Origin: Solimonas aquatica
Lineage (GTDB): Bacteria; Pseudomonadota; Gammaproteobacteria; Nevskiales; Nevskiaceae
Length of the DNA stretch: 64,000 bases
Reading direction: 5' to 3'
Assembly: GCF_900111015.1 (NCBI RefSeq)
Contig: NZ_FOFS01000014.1
Coordinates: 62,001-126,000, forward strand
Below the pieces are notes generated by a model. That model worked only from the letters and a program-made list of their open reading frames with translations. It made no database searches and was not told the DNA's origin. Both the position numbers and the translations under genes were made by a program. Shown in pieces: positions 25,436 through 34,130 of this stretch (position 1 is its first letter; every line of letters begins with the position of its first letter).

Positions 25436-27637
25436 TTACCACTGCAGCTGCAGGCCGGCGATCGCTTGCAGGCGCGGGCGCGGGGAAGTGCCGATGGCAC
25501 CGCCGCCGAAATCGAACTGCACTTCGTTGAGCGGCTTGTCGTAATGCACCAGGGACAGGAACACATTGCTGCCCTGCCATTCATTGCGGCTGTAGGCCAG
25601 GCGCGCCGTGGTGCGGTTGTAGCTGCCGCTGCGCAAGGTGTTGTCGGTGGTCAGTGGCTGCGAGCCGGTGAGCGTGTCGGCCAGCGAAACATCGACGTGA
25701 TGTGCGCCGATGATCAATACCGCTTCCAGACCCAGCGTCGCGGTGTACTCCGGTACATTGGGGATCTGATCCGCAGCCGGCGTGACCGGATTCTCGACGC
25801 GGGCATGCACCCGGCTGTAGTTGCCGAACAGACGCAGGGCCTTGCTCAGGTTCAGCGCCGCTTCCAGGTCGAAACCGCGGCGCCCGGTCTTCTTGAAACT
25901 CTGATAGACGCCGACGGCGTTGACGTCCGCTTCCCTGCTCTGCTTGGTGTCCCAGTAGGACAGGCGCCAGCTCAGCGAACCATCCACGGCATTGCCCTGC
26001 AGGCCCGCCTCGTAGCTGAGCAGCGGTGAGATCTTCAGGTCCGGCAGGCTGTTGCTGCCGCTCAGATTGCTGTAGTAGTCGGAGAAGGGGTAAGGGCTCT
26101 TGAGGCCGCGCGCGGCATTGGCGTACAGCTCCGCATACTGGCTGCTGTCGCTGCTCAGCAGGCTATAGGCGGCACCAAGCTTGGGACTGAACTGCGAGAC
26201 GCTGGTCGAAAAATCCGCGACGCCAGCTGCGGCTGCGGCCGTGTAGGTGTCGTCCTGCGGATGCAGGTTTACCTTGAAGTCGAGCCGGTCATAGCGCAGC
26301 CCGGCGGTGAGCTTGAGCCTTTGCAGCGCCTGCAGCTGATACTGCGCGTAAAGCGCCTCGGTATCGACGTTGACCTGACGATCGACCTGCACGGTGTCGC
26401 CGCTGCCGCTGAGCGGATTGCGCGCCGCGTCGGTGGTGAAATGCTGTCCCTTGACGCGCTCACCGTCGTATTGCGCGCCGAGCGCCAGTTGCGCAGGCAG
26501 CTTGCCCAGGTCCAGCTGCAGGGTCTTGCGCAGATCGAAGCCGAACTGGTTTAGGCGATCATTCTCGCCGCCGAGATTGACGCTGGAGTTCACCGGCGTT
26601 GACAGATTGAAGTTGGTGTAGCGGTAGCGGCTGTCCTTGTTGAAGTAAGCCACGGCCATCCAGCCGCCGCTCCAGCCGGGCTGTGTGCCCTGCGAGTCAT
26701 CCGAACGATAGTTGAAGACTAGGTTGTGCTGATCCTTCTTGTCGCCGATGCCTTTGGACAGCGCGTCCTTCTCGCTGATTGCGCCGCTGCGGACTTTCGC
26801 CAGGTCCAGATAACCGGGTGCCTCGGCCTCGCCTTGGTAAGACTGCACGCGCAGGGCCGCGTAGCCATCCCAGAGCGCAAACAGGTAGCGTCCGAACAGA
26901 TTCAGGCGCGAGATCTCGCTTTCCTTGGTATAGCTGTCGCCCTTGGTGCCGTCAGCCGCCAGCAGCAGATTGCCGTCACCGATCTGCCTGCCCAGAACCG
27001 AGACCGCGCGGGTCTGGCCGAAGTTGTCCACGCTCAGCTTGAACAGCGGCTTGGCGGCGGTGTCGGTATACAACTGCACCGATCCGGCGATGGCGTGATT
27101 GCCGACGAAGGCCGTGAAAGGGCCGCGCACGACTTCCACACGGCTGAGCAGCTCGGGGATCAGCTGCGCCAGATCGGCGTAGCCATTGGTGTGCTGCGAG
27201 GCGGTGACGTTGAGCGGCATGCCGTCGAGAAAGAAGGCGAAGTCGCGACCGTGCCCACTGCTGAAGCCACGCGCCTTGATTTCGTAGGCGACCAGGCCCT
27301 GGCCGTACTGCATGAGGCTGATGCCGCCGATGCCACGGAAAATGTCGCCGTAGCTGGTGATGGTCTTGCGGTCGAGGTCCGCCTTACTGATGACCGTGAC
27401 CGAAGCAGGCGCCGCCGCGATGTCATCGCTGATGGTGGTGCCGGCGGGCCGGTTCAGCGGCGCGATGACTTTGACCTCCGGCAAGGGCTCCTCGTCCGGC
27501 TGCGCAGCGGCTGAGAAGGGCACGGCGGTTGCGCCGCTGCCGAGCAGGCAGGCCAGCATCATCGGGGTTTGCAGTGGACGGACAACTGATCGGGCCACCG
27601 GCGCCGCGCTGCGCCGCCATGTTTGAAGCATGAACAT
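25436..27637 (-). CDS. TonB-dependent outer-membrane receptor (probable nickel/cobalt)
   Basis: A 733-residue outer-membrane receptor with a signal region, a TonB-box-like start after AQPDEEPLPEVKVIAP, a plug domain (SYGDIFRGIGGISLMQYG; VEVVRGPFTAFVGNHAIAGSV), and a 22-strand barrel ending in LQW with a terminal aromatic residue. It lies 32 bp upstream of nikK and heads the operon, so it probably brings nickel, cobalt or a metallophore across the outer membrane. GGGGAG precedes ATG 27637. A NikR-type palindrome lies 43 bp upstream of the start codon. Substrate is inferred from context only. Confidence 0.88.
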   Translation of the reverse strand: MFMLQTWRRSAAPVARSVVRPLQTPMMLACLLGSGATAVPFSAAAQPDEEPLPEVKVIAPLNRPAGTTISDDIAAAPASVTVISKADLDRKTITSYGDIFRGIGGISLMQYGQGLVAYEIKARGFSSGHGRDFAFFLDGMPLNVTASQHTNGYADLAQLIPELLSRVEVVRGPFTAFVGNHAIAGSVQLYTDTAAKPLFKLSVDNFGQTRAVSVLGRQIGDGNLLLAADGTKGDSYTKESEISRLNLFGRYLFALWDGYAALRVQSYQGEAEAPGYLDLAKVRSGAISEKDALSKGIGDKKDQHNLVFNYRSDDSQGTQPGWSGGWMAVAYFNKDSRYRYTNFNLSTPVNSSVNLGGENDRLNQFGFDLRKTLQLDLGKLPAQLALGAQYDGERVKGQHFTTDAARNPLSGSGDTVQVDRQVNVDTEALYAQYQLQALQRLKLTAGLRYDRLDFKVNLHPQDDTYTAAAAAGVADFSTSVSQFSPKLGAAYSLLSSDSSQYAELYANAARGLKSPYPFSDYYSNLSGSNSLPDLKISPLLSYEAGLQGNAVDGSLSWRLSYWDTKQSREADVNAVGVYQSFKKTGRRGFDLEAALNLSKALRLFGNYSRVHARVENPVTPAADQIPNVPEYTATLGLEAVLIIGAHHVDVSLADTLTGSQPLTTDNTLRSGSYNRTTARLAYSRNEWQGSNVFLSLVHYDKPLNEVQFDFGGGAIGTSPRPRLQAIAGLQLQW

Positions 27638-27679
27638 CGGGACTCCCCTTTTGCTTTGAGGGCCGGCCGGTCGCCGGCA

Positions 27680-27712
27680 TTTGTATGAGTAATTACAGAA
27701 ACGTCATACAAA
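27680..27712. promoter_or_regulatory. NikR-like operator
   Basis: A perfect inverted repeat TTTGTATGA / TCATACAAA with a 15-bp spacer. The core GTATGA...TCATAC is the half-site pair of the E. coli NikR operator, where the spacer is 16 bp. It lies just upstream of the TonB receptor-nikKLMQO operon. A second small palindrome, GTAATTAC, sits in the spacer. No nikR gene is in the window. Confidence 0.7.
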
Positions 27713-27884
27713 ATTGATGCCGCGTCTCCAAGCCTTTGAAAGTGCGAAAGGTGGGCTTCGCCGTTGCGCAGGAAAGTGGTATCAGGCTTGCCGCTTCGGG
27801 AAGCTGACCGGCAAATTGCTTATCGGGCCGATGGAGAAAGTCGCACGATGTCGTGGTGTGCAGGCCGCGCCGGTACAATGGCGC

Positions 27885-30164
27885 ATGCTTGATCTGCCGT
27901 CTGAACTCATCCCCCTCGTCGCCGCACTCAATCCCGCCCAGCGCGAGGCGGTGACCGCGCCGCCCGAGCACCGCCTGGTGCTCGCCGGCGCGGGTTCGGG
28001 CAAGACCCGCGTGCTCACCCACCGCGTGGCCTGGCTGATTGCCGCCGAGCAGGTCTCGCCGATGTCGATCCTGGCCGTCACCTTCACCAACAAGGCGGCG
28101 GCCGAGATGCGCGGGCGCATCGAGCAGCTCATCAACGTGCCGATCCGTGCCATGTGGGTCGGCACCTTCCACGGCATCGCGCATCGCATGCTGCGCCTGC
28201 ACTGGAAGGAAAGCGGCCTGCCGCAGAACTTCCAGATTCTCGATGCCGACGATCAGGTGCGCCTGGTCAAGCGCATCCTGAAGAATCTCGATCTGCCCGA
28301 CGACCAGTGGCCGCCCAAGACCGTCACCGGCTGGATCAATGCGCAGAAGGAAGAAGCGCGCCGCCCACAGCATCTGCGCGACGATGGCGACTTCACCCAG
28401 CGCCAGTTCGCGCGCATCTACACCGCCTACCAGGCGCATTGCGACAAGCAGGGCATCGTCGATTTCGCGGAGCTCCTGCTGCGCGCCTACGAGCTGACGC
28501 GCGATGTGCCGCAGATCCAGGAACACTACCGTCGCCGCTTCCGGCACGTGCTGGTGGATGAATTCCAGGACACCAACAAGCTGCAGTACGAATGGCTGCG
28601 CGTGCTCTGCGGCACGCAGGGCGTGATGTTTGCGGTCGGTGATGACGATCAGTCGGTGTACTCCTGGCGAGGCGCGCGCGTGGACAACATGCTCAAGCTC
28701 TCGCGGGATTTTCCCGGCTGCGAAATCATCCGTCTGGAGCAGAACTACCGCTCCACGGCGACGATTCTCAACGCCGCCAACGCGCTGATCGCCAAGAACC
28801 TCGGCCGGCTCGGCAAGGAGCTGTGGACCGAGGGCAGCGAGGGCGAGCCGATCCAGCTCTACGCCGCCTTCAACGAATACGACGAGGCGGAGTTCGTGGT
28901 CGGGCGCATCCAGCAGCATCTGGAAGGCCGCTGCGCCCACCGCGATATCGCGGTGCTGTATCGCATGGGCGCGCAGTCGCGCGTGCTGGAAGAAATGCTG
29001 ATCCGCGCGCGCATCCCGTATCGCATCTACGGCGGCCTGCGCTTCTTCGAGCGCCAGGAAATCAAGGACGCGCTGGCCTATCTGCGCCTGCTGCACAACC
29101 GCCATGACGATGTCAGCTTCGAGCGCGCGGTGAACACGCCGGCGCGCGGCATCGGCGCCACCACGGTGGAAAAGCTGCGCCAGCTGGCGCGCGAGTCCGG
29201 GGCCTCGCTGTGGAATGCCGCCAGCCAGGGCGCGGCGGCGCTGGGGCGGTCCGCGGCCAATCTGCAGCAGTTCCTGGGCATGATCGAATCGCTGGCGGCC
29301 GAGACCAAGACCTTGTCGCTCTCCAGGGCCGCCGAGCGCGTCATCGAGCGCTCCGGCTTGCGGGAACACTATCGCAAAGAAAAGGGCGAACAGGCCGAGG
29401 CGCGTCTGGAAAACCTGGACGAGCTGATCAGCGCCGCCCGCAGCTTCGAGCCGCGCGAGGCCAGCGCCGCCGAGGAGCAGCCGGAAGTCGATCCGCTCAC
29501 CGCCTTTCTCACCCACGCCGCCCTGGAGGCAGGCGAGGAGCAGGCCGGGCCGGGCCAGGACTGCGTGCAGCTGATGACCCTGCATGCGGCCAAGGGTCTG
29601 GAGTTTCCGGTGGTGTTCATGGTGGGCATGGAGAACGGCCTGTTCCCGAGCGCACGCTCCACCGAGGAAGGCAATCTCGAAGAAGAGCGCCGGCTCTGCT
29701 ACGTGGGCATCACCCGCGCGCGCCGCCAGCTGTACATGAGCTATGCCGAGATGCGCCGCCTGCACGGCGTCGAGCAGATCAACATGCCCTCGATGTTCCT
29801 CAAGGAGATTCCCGCCGAGTGCATCGTCGAGACGCGGCCGCGCGCCCAGATCCTGCGCCCGGCCTATGCGCCGCGCAGCGGCGGCTTTGGTGGCGGCGGC
29901 TACGAAACGCAGGAGCGCGGCGCCCGCTACGGCGCGCGCGAGCCGGCGCCGCTGACGCGACCGCAGATCACGCCGCGCATGATGGGCAATAGCGCCGGGC
30001 CCGCCGGCTTCCGCCTGGGCCAGGAAGTGCGCCACGAAAAATTCGGCCTCGGCACCATCCTGTCCTTCGATGGTGATGGTGACCGCACGCGCGTGGAAGT
30101 GCGCTTCAAGAACGCCGGCAGCAAGTGGCTGATGCTGAGTTTTGCCAATCTGCAGCCGGCCTGA
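27885..30164 (+). CDS. uvrD: DNA helicase II
   Basis: A 759-residue SF1A helicase acting in mismatch and nucleotide excision repair. Walker A AGAGSGKT lies near residue 35, motif Ia is TFTNKAAAEMRGR, motif II is LVDEFQDTN, motif III GDDDQSVYSWRGA, motif IV EQNYRS, motif V LMTLHAAKGLEFPVVF and motif VI YVGITRARR. The tail ends in a UvrD-type Tudor-like domain (RLGQEVRHEKFGLGTILS). ATG 27885 gives the usual N-terminus; the open frame upstream runs into the NikR-type operator region. Confidence 0.96.
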   Translation: MLDLPSELIPLVAALNPAQREAVTAPPEHRLVLAGAGSGKTRVLTHRVAWLIAAEQVSPMSILAVTFTNKAAAEMRGRIEQLINVPIRAMWVGTFHGIAHRMLRLHWKESGLPQNFQILDADDQVRLVKRILKNLDLPDDQWPPKTVTGWINAQKEEARRPQHLRDDGDFTQRQFARIYTAYQAHCDKQGIVDFAELLLRAYELTRDVPQIQEHYRRRFRHVLVDEFQDTNKLQYEWLRVLCGTQGVMFAVGDDDQSVYSWRGARVDNMLKLSRDFPGCEIIRLEQNYRSTATILNAANALIAKNLGRLGKELWTEGSEGEPIQLYAAFNEYDEAEFVVGRIQQHLEGRCAHRDIAVLYRMGAQSRVLEEMLIRARIPYRIYGGLRFFERQEIKDALAYLRLLHNRHDDVSFERAVNTPARGIGATTVEKLRQLARESGASLWNAASQGAAALGRSAANLQQFLGMIESLAAETKTLSLSRAAERVIERSGLREHYRKEKGEQAEARLENLDELISAARSFEPREASAAEEQPEVDPLTAFLTHAALEAGEEQAGPGQDCVQLMTLHAAKGLEFPVVFMVGMENGLFPSARSTEEGNLEEERRLCYVGITRARRQLYMSYAEMRRLHGVEQINMPSMFLKEIPAECIVETRPRAQILRPAYAPRSGGFGGGGYETQERGARYGAREPAPLTRPQITPRMMGNSAGPAGFRLGQEVRHEKFGLGTILSFDGDGDRTRVEVRFKNAGSKWLMLSFANLQPA

Positions 30165-30170
30165 GCCGCG

Positions 30171-30323
30171 ATGAACACCACGATCCTGCTGCTCATCCTG
30201 TTCGTGGTCGCGGTGCTGATCGGACCGTTCGCAACGCTGCGCGCGGTGGCTTACTTCCGGCAGCGACGGCTGCCGCCCTCGGTGAAACCGCAGCCGTATC
30301 GCGACGAGGACGAGGATTCGTGA
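30171..30323 (+). CDS. Small single-helix membrane protein, unknown function
   Basis: A 50-residue ORF: MNTTILLLILFVVAVLIG begins one membrane helix, then a basic patch (YFRQRRLPPSVKPQPY) and an acidic end (DEDEDS). It begins 6 bp after uvrD and its TGA overlaps the GTG of mtfA, so it is part of that transcript. Similar short helix-plus-PPxVKPQP proteins occur elsewhere in gammaproteobacteria as conserved hypotheticals (recollection, not searched). Confidence 0.7.
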   Translation: MNTTILLLILFVVAVLIGPFATLRAVAYFRQRRLPPSVKPQPYRDEDEDS

Positions 30324-31075
30324 GCGCCTGGTGGCGGCGCTGGTTCGGCGGCGGCGAACCATCCCCGCTGCCGGAACGCTGGACCGGGCAGCTGCGCCAG
30401 ATTCCGCACAGCGCCTATGTGCCGCCCGCGCTGTGGCCGCGTTACGAAGCGCGCGTCGGGACGTTCTTGCGGCAGAAGCGCTTCATCGCCTGTGGCGGCT
30501 TGCAGCTGGAGGATTCGCAGCGCCTGGCGGTGGCGGCGCTGGCCTGTCTGCTGATCTTGCGCGAGCCGGACGGCGTCTATCCGCCGCTGCGCCGCGTGCT
30601 GCTCTACCCCGATGCCTTCCTGGTGCCGCAGACCGAGCCGGATGAATTGGGCCTGGTGGACGATGCGCCGCAGGCGCGCATCGGCGAGTCCTGGCAGCGT
30701 GATCGCGTGATTCTGTCCTGGGCCGATGTCGAAGCCGCGCTGGCCGGTGATGCCACGAACGTCGTGGCGCATGAGTTTGCGCATCAGCTCGATGATGAGA
30801 CGCCCGAACTCTCCGGTGCGCCGGCCTTGCCCGAATATGCGCGCTGGGCGGAAGTGATGCAGCGCGAATACCAGCGTCTGCGCCGTCACCGCCGCCCGCC
30901 GGTGCTCGACCCTTATGGCGCCGAGAGTCCCGAGGAATTTTTCGGCGTGGTCTGCGAGGCGTTTTTCCAGCAGCCGCAGGCCTTGCTGCGCCACCACCAC
31001 GAACTTTATGAACTGCTGCGCGATTACTTCCTGCTCGACCCCGCGAGCCGGCTGCTCTGGCCGGACGCCGCGTGA
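30320..31075 (+). CDS. mtfA: MtfA-like zinc-dependent peptidase (M90)
   Basis: A 251-residue protein with the zinc motif HEFAHQLD at residues 151-158 and a later EEFFGVVCEAFFQQP segment that supplies the third ligand, as in MtfA/M90. In E. coli, MtfA interacts with the glucose-PTS repressor Mlc and has aminopeptidase activity. GTG 30320 overlaps the preceding stop (GTGA); the long upstream open frame belongs to the uvrD 3' end. Length is close to the family norm of about 265. Confidence 0.88.
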   Translation: MSAWWRRWFGGGEPSPLPERWTGQLRQIPHSAYVPPALWPRYEARVGTFLRQKRFIACGGLQLEDSQRLAVAALACLLILREPDGVYPPLRRVLLYPDAFLVPQTEPDELGLVDDAPQARIGESWQRDRVILSWADVEAALAGDATNVVAHEFAHQLDDETPELSGAPALPEYARWAEVMQREYQRLRRHRRPPVLDPYGAESPEEFFGVVCEAFFQQPQALLRHHHELYELLRDYFLLDPASRLLWPDAA

Positions 31076-31127
31076 TAACGTTGGCGCACGCTGCAGACCA
31101 ATACACCAAGGAATTTAAAGGGAAGCC

Positions 31128-31349
31128 ATGAATCTGAGCCGCATCATCGCCATCGTCCTGATCGTGCTGGGCACCACCGGCCTGATCTATCGCCAGTTCT
31201 CCTACACCAAGGAAACGCACGAGGGCCAGTTCGGCGCGCTGCAGTTTTCGGTGAAGGAAAAGGAATCGGTGGAGATTCCGGTCTGGCTCAGCGCGGCGCT
31301 GATCGCGGTGGGCGCCGGTCTGCTGGTGCTGGGTCGCAAGCCGGCCTGA
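31128..31349 (+). CDS. Small two-helix membrane protein, unknown function
   Basis: A 73-residue protein. Helix one is IIAIVLIVLGTTGLIY, helix two is VWLSAALIAVGAGLLVLG, joined by a soluble loop with KEKESVEIP. An AAAGGGAAG site lies 3 nt before the ATG. It ends 17 bp before an intrinsic terminator. Resembles DUF3185-like small proteins; no function can be assigned. Confidence 0.75.
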   Translation: MNLSRIIAIVLIVLGTTGLIYRQFSYTKETHEGQFGALQFSVKEKESVEIPVWLSAALIAVGAGLLVLGRKPA

Positions 31350-31366
31350 GCGCAGGACGCGGGCAG

Positions 31367-31393
31367 AGAAGGGCGCCCTCGCGGCGCCCTTCT
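31367..31393. terminator. Bidirectional intrinsic terminator
   Basis: Perfect 11-bp stem AGAAGGGCGCC / GGCGCCCTTCT with a 5-nt loop, between the small membrane protein gene (plus) and the SPOR gene (minus). The T content after the stem is modest on both strands. Confidence 0.75.
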
Positions 31394-31398
31394 TACAT

Positions 31399-32007
31399 TC
31401 AATTCAGCTTGAGCAGCTGCGCCTGGATGCCATTGGCTTCCAGCCGCGTCATGGTGGTCTGGATGCGCGGCCAGTTGCGATCCGGGCCGATGCGCACGCG
31501 GTAGAAGGTGTCGCCGCCGTCCACCGTCACGGTTTCGATGCGCGACTCCACGCCCAGCAGCGCCAGACTGGCTTTTTGCTTGTCGGCCTCATCCTTGGAG
31601 CGGAAGGCCGCCACCTGAATCACATAGGCCGAGCCGGTATTGCCGCTGTCCGGCGGATGATCGGAGCGCACAGCATCCGAAGGCAGCGCCACTTCCTGAT
31701 GCTTGAGGGCATCGTAGAAAGTGAAGCGTTCCTTTTCCTTCGGTGGCAGGGCGAGAGCGCCGGGCTTGCCGGGCCTGGGCTTCTCCGCCGGCGGGGTCGG
31801 CAGCGCGGGCTTGCTGTCACCGCCGGCACTGGCCACGGTGCTGAGCAGCGGTGCTTCGGTGGGGCGCCGGATGTAGACGAAGGCCGCCACCGCCAGGCCC
31901 AGCGACAAACCCAGAATCATCCAGATCCAGCCGGGCAGACCGCCGCCGGCTTTCTTGCTGCGCGTCTGGCGACGGGCGCCGCCTTGTTGTGCGTAATCGC
32001 GTGGCAT
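31399..32007 (-). CDS. SPOR-domain protein (FtsN-like)
   Basis: A 202-residue bitopic protein: a basic cytoplasmic N-terminus, one helix (GWIWMILGLSLGLAVAAFVYI, cited in part), a Pro/Lys-rich linker, and a C-terminal SPOR domain from SAYVIQVAAFRSKDEADKQ to the end. SPOR domains bind denuded septal peptidoglycan, so it likely acts in cell division. It lies downstream of argS on the same strand, as FtsN-like genes commonly do in gammaproteobacteria (priA-ftsN or argS-ftsN order). Confidence 0.9.
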   Translation of the reverse strand: MPRDYAQQGGARRQTRSKKAGGGLPGWIWMILGLSLGLAVAAFVYIRRPTEAPLLSTVASAGGDSKPALPTPPAEKPRPGKPGALALPPKEKERFTFYDALKHQEVALPSDAVRSDHPPDSGNTGSAYVIQVAAFRSKDEADKQKASLALLGVESRIETVTVDGGDTFYRVRIGPDRNWPRIQTTMTRLEANGIQAQLLKLN

Positions 32008-32073
32008 CGGTGGGTGTGAGCGTCGAAGGCGCAGCAGTCTGGCATGAAAGCCGGCGGCTTTCCTTGGCCGCGC

Positions 32074-33849
32074 TTACATCTTCTCCGGCGCGGACACGCC
32101 CAGAATCGCCAGGCCATTGCGCAGCACCTGGCGCGTCGCCGCCACCAGGGCCAGACGCGCGTTCTGCAGCTCGGCATCGTCGTCGAGCAGGAAGCGGTGC
32201 TGGTTGTAGTAGCTGTGCAGGGCTTCGGCCAGATCCTTGAGGAAGAACACCACGGTGTGCGGGGTGTAGGCGCCGGCGGCCTTGCGCAGCATTTCCGGAT
32301 AGCGCTGCAGCAGGGTCAGCAGCGCCTTCTCGTGTTCATTGTCCAGACGATGCAGCGCGGCCTTGCCGGCCTGCGCGTCCCAGTGCCCGCCCTTCTCCTG
32401 CAGCTGCTCGAACACGCGGCAGATGCGCGCATGCGCGTACTGCACGTAGTACACCGGGTTGTCATTGCTCTGCGAACGCGCGAGATCGATGTCGAACTCC
32501 AGATGCTGATCGTGCGAGCGCGTGAGATAGAAAAAGCGCGTGGCATCGGTGCCGGCTTCGTCGATCAGGTCCTGCAGGGTCACGAAGTTGCCGCTGCGCT
32601 TGCCCATGCGTCCAGACGACAGCGTCACGAACTGGATCAGCTGCACATTGAAGGCATCCGGCTTGCCGGTCAGTGCGTCGAGCGCGGCACGCACGCGGGC
32701 GATGTAGCCGTGATGGTCGGCGCCCCAGACGTCGATGAGCATCGGCCAGCCACGGTCGAGCTTGTCGACGTGATAGGCAAGGTCATTGCAGTAATAGGTA
32801 GCGGCGCCGTCGGCCTTGATCAGCACGCGGTCCTTCTCGTCACCGAACTGCTCGGTGCGCATCCACAGCGCGCCGTCCTTCTCATAGGTGAGGCCCTTGT
32901 CGGCCAGACGCTGCAGGGCCTTGGCGACGAAGCCGGACGACACCAGCGCCGCTTCCGAGGACCACTGATCGAAGCTGACGTTGAAGTCGGCGAGCGTCTT
33001 CCGGATGGCGGCGAGCTGATCGTCCAGCGCCGCGCGCTGGATCAGCCGATAGCCTTCGCCCAGCAGCGACTTGGCGCGCTCGATCAGCGCATCGAGATAA
33101 CGTTCCTGCTGTGCTTTTGCCGCATCTTTCTGCGCCTCGCTGGCGTCTTCCGGCGCGACGGCGTCCTCGGGCAGACCGGCCAGCACTTCGGCAGCGGACT
33201 TGTGAAAGGCCGCGCCATGCTGCTCGCGCAGCTTGCTCGCAGTGTGCTTGATGTAGTCGGCGGGATAACCGCGCCGCGCCACGGCCACGGCCTCGCCACC
33301 GGCCTGCAGATAACGCAGCCACACGCTCACCGCCAGCACGTCCACCTGCCGGCCGGCGTCATTGATGTAGTACTCGCGCCACACCGTCCAGCCGGTGGCA
33401 GCGAGCAGCTTGGCCAGCGAATCGCCGTAAGCAGCGCCGCGACCATGACCCACGTGCATGGGGCCGGTGGGATTGGCGGAGACGAATTCCACCATCACCC
33501 GGCCCTTGGCTCCGGAATCATCGCGGCCGTAAGCCGCGCCGGCGTCCAGCACCTGCGTGACCACGTCCTGGAACGCGGCCTGATTGAGGAAGAAGTTGAT
33601 GAAGCCGGGACCGGCGATGTCCACCTTGGCCACATTCGCCGAAGCCGGCAGCGCCTTCACCAGGGCCTCGGCCACCGCACGCGGGTTCTGCCCCAGGGGC
33701 TTGGCCAGCTGCAGGGCGATGTTGGTCTGGAAGTCGCCGAACTTCTTGTCCTTGGTCGCGTCCAGGCCCACCGCCGGACGCGCAAGCTCGCGGCCGACCA
33801 GAAGCTGATCGAGGGCGGTATTGAGCAGGTCCTGCAGATGCGTCTTCAT
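32074..33849 (-). CDS. argS: Arginyl-tRNA synthetase
   Basis: A 591-residue class I synthetase. The HIGH-type motif is ANPTGPMHVGHG (about residue 132) and the KMSKS-like loop is GRMGKRSGNFVTL (about 413). An Add-1 domain opens the protein (LLNTALDQLL) and the DALR anticodon-binding domain ends it. Only one start fits. It is followed on the same strand by the SPOR gene after 66 bp. Confidence 0.97.
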   Translation of the reverse strand: MKTHLQDLLNTALDQLLVGRELARPAVGLDATKDKKFGDFQTNIALQLAKPLGQNPRAVAEALVKALPASANVAKVDIAGPGFINFFLNQAAFQDVVTQVLDAGAAYGRDDSGAKGRVMVEFVSANPTGPMHVGHGRGAAYGDSLAKLLAATGWTVWREYYINDAGRQVDVLAVSVWLRYLQAGGEAVAVARRGYPADYIKHTASKLREQHGAAFHKSAAEVLAGLPEDAVAPEDASEAQKDAAKAQQERYLDALIERAKSLLGEGYRLIQRAALDDQLAAIRKTLADFNVSFDQWSSEAALVSSGFVAKALQRLADKGLTYEKDGALWMRTEQFGDEKDRVLIKADGAATYYCNDLAYHVDKLDRGWPMLIDVWGADHHGYIARVRAALDALTGKPDAFNVQLIQFVTLSSGRMGKRSGNFVTLQDLIDEAGTDATRFFYLTRSHDQHLEFDIDLARSQSNDNPVYYVQYAHARICRVFEQLQEKGGHWDAQAGKAALHRLDNEHEKALLTLLQRYPEMLRKAAGAYTPHTVVFFLKDLAEALHSYYNQHRFLLDDDAELQNARLALVAATRQVLRNGLAILGVSAPEKM

Positions 33850-33938
33850 CGTCGAAAAAGGGGTCGTGATGCGGCAAAGGCGCGGATTGTAGCCGGCAGC
33901 GGCGGCCAGCGTCGTGTTCGCGCCGGTGATGCGTTATG

Positions 33939-34068
33939 CTGCGCGCCGTTTTGGGGAGTAGCCGCCCGGCATCGAGCCGGAGGGCGCGTCAACACACTTG
34001 ATCACCCGATCATGGCGCGTCCGGCCGATTCATCAGAATCGGTACTGGTGAGACCAGGACTCGCGCAG
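33939..34068 (+). promoter_or_regulatory. yybP-ykoY manganese riboswitch
   Basis: The conserved elements occur in order: GGGGAGTAGCC at 33953-33963, GTCAAC at 33988-33993 and GTGAGACC at 34048-34055. A perfect 7-bp P1 stem closes them: CTGCGCG (33939-33945) with CGCGCAG (34062-34068). It ends 62 bp before the TMEM165/GDT1 gene, a usual partner. Mn2+ binding is expected to raise expression of the exporter. Confidence 0.85.
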
Positions 34069-34130
34069 CGCCTTGCCGGGCGCCTCTGCGCCTGTCCGGT
34101 TTCATCTGCGCCCGGCTCGTGGAGAATTCG

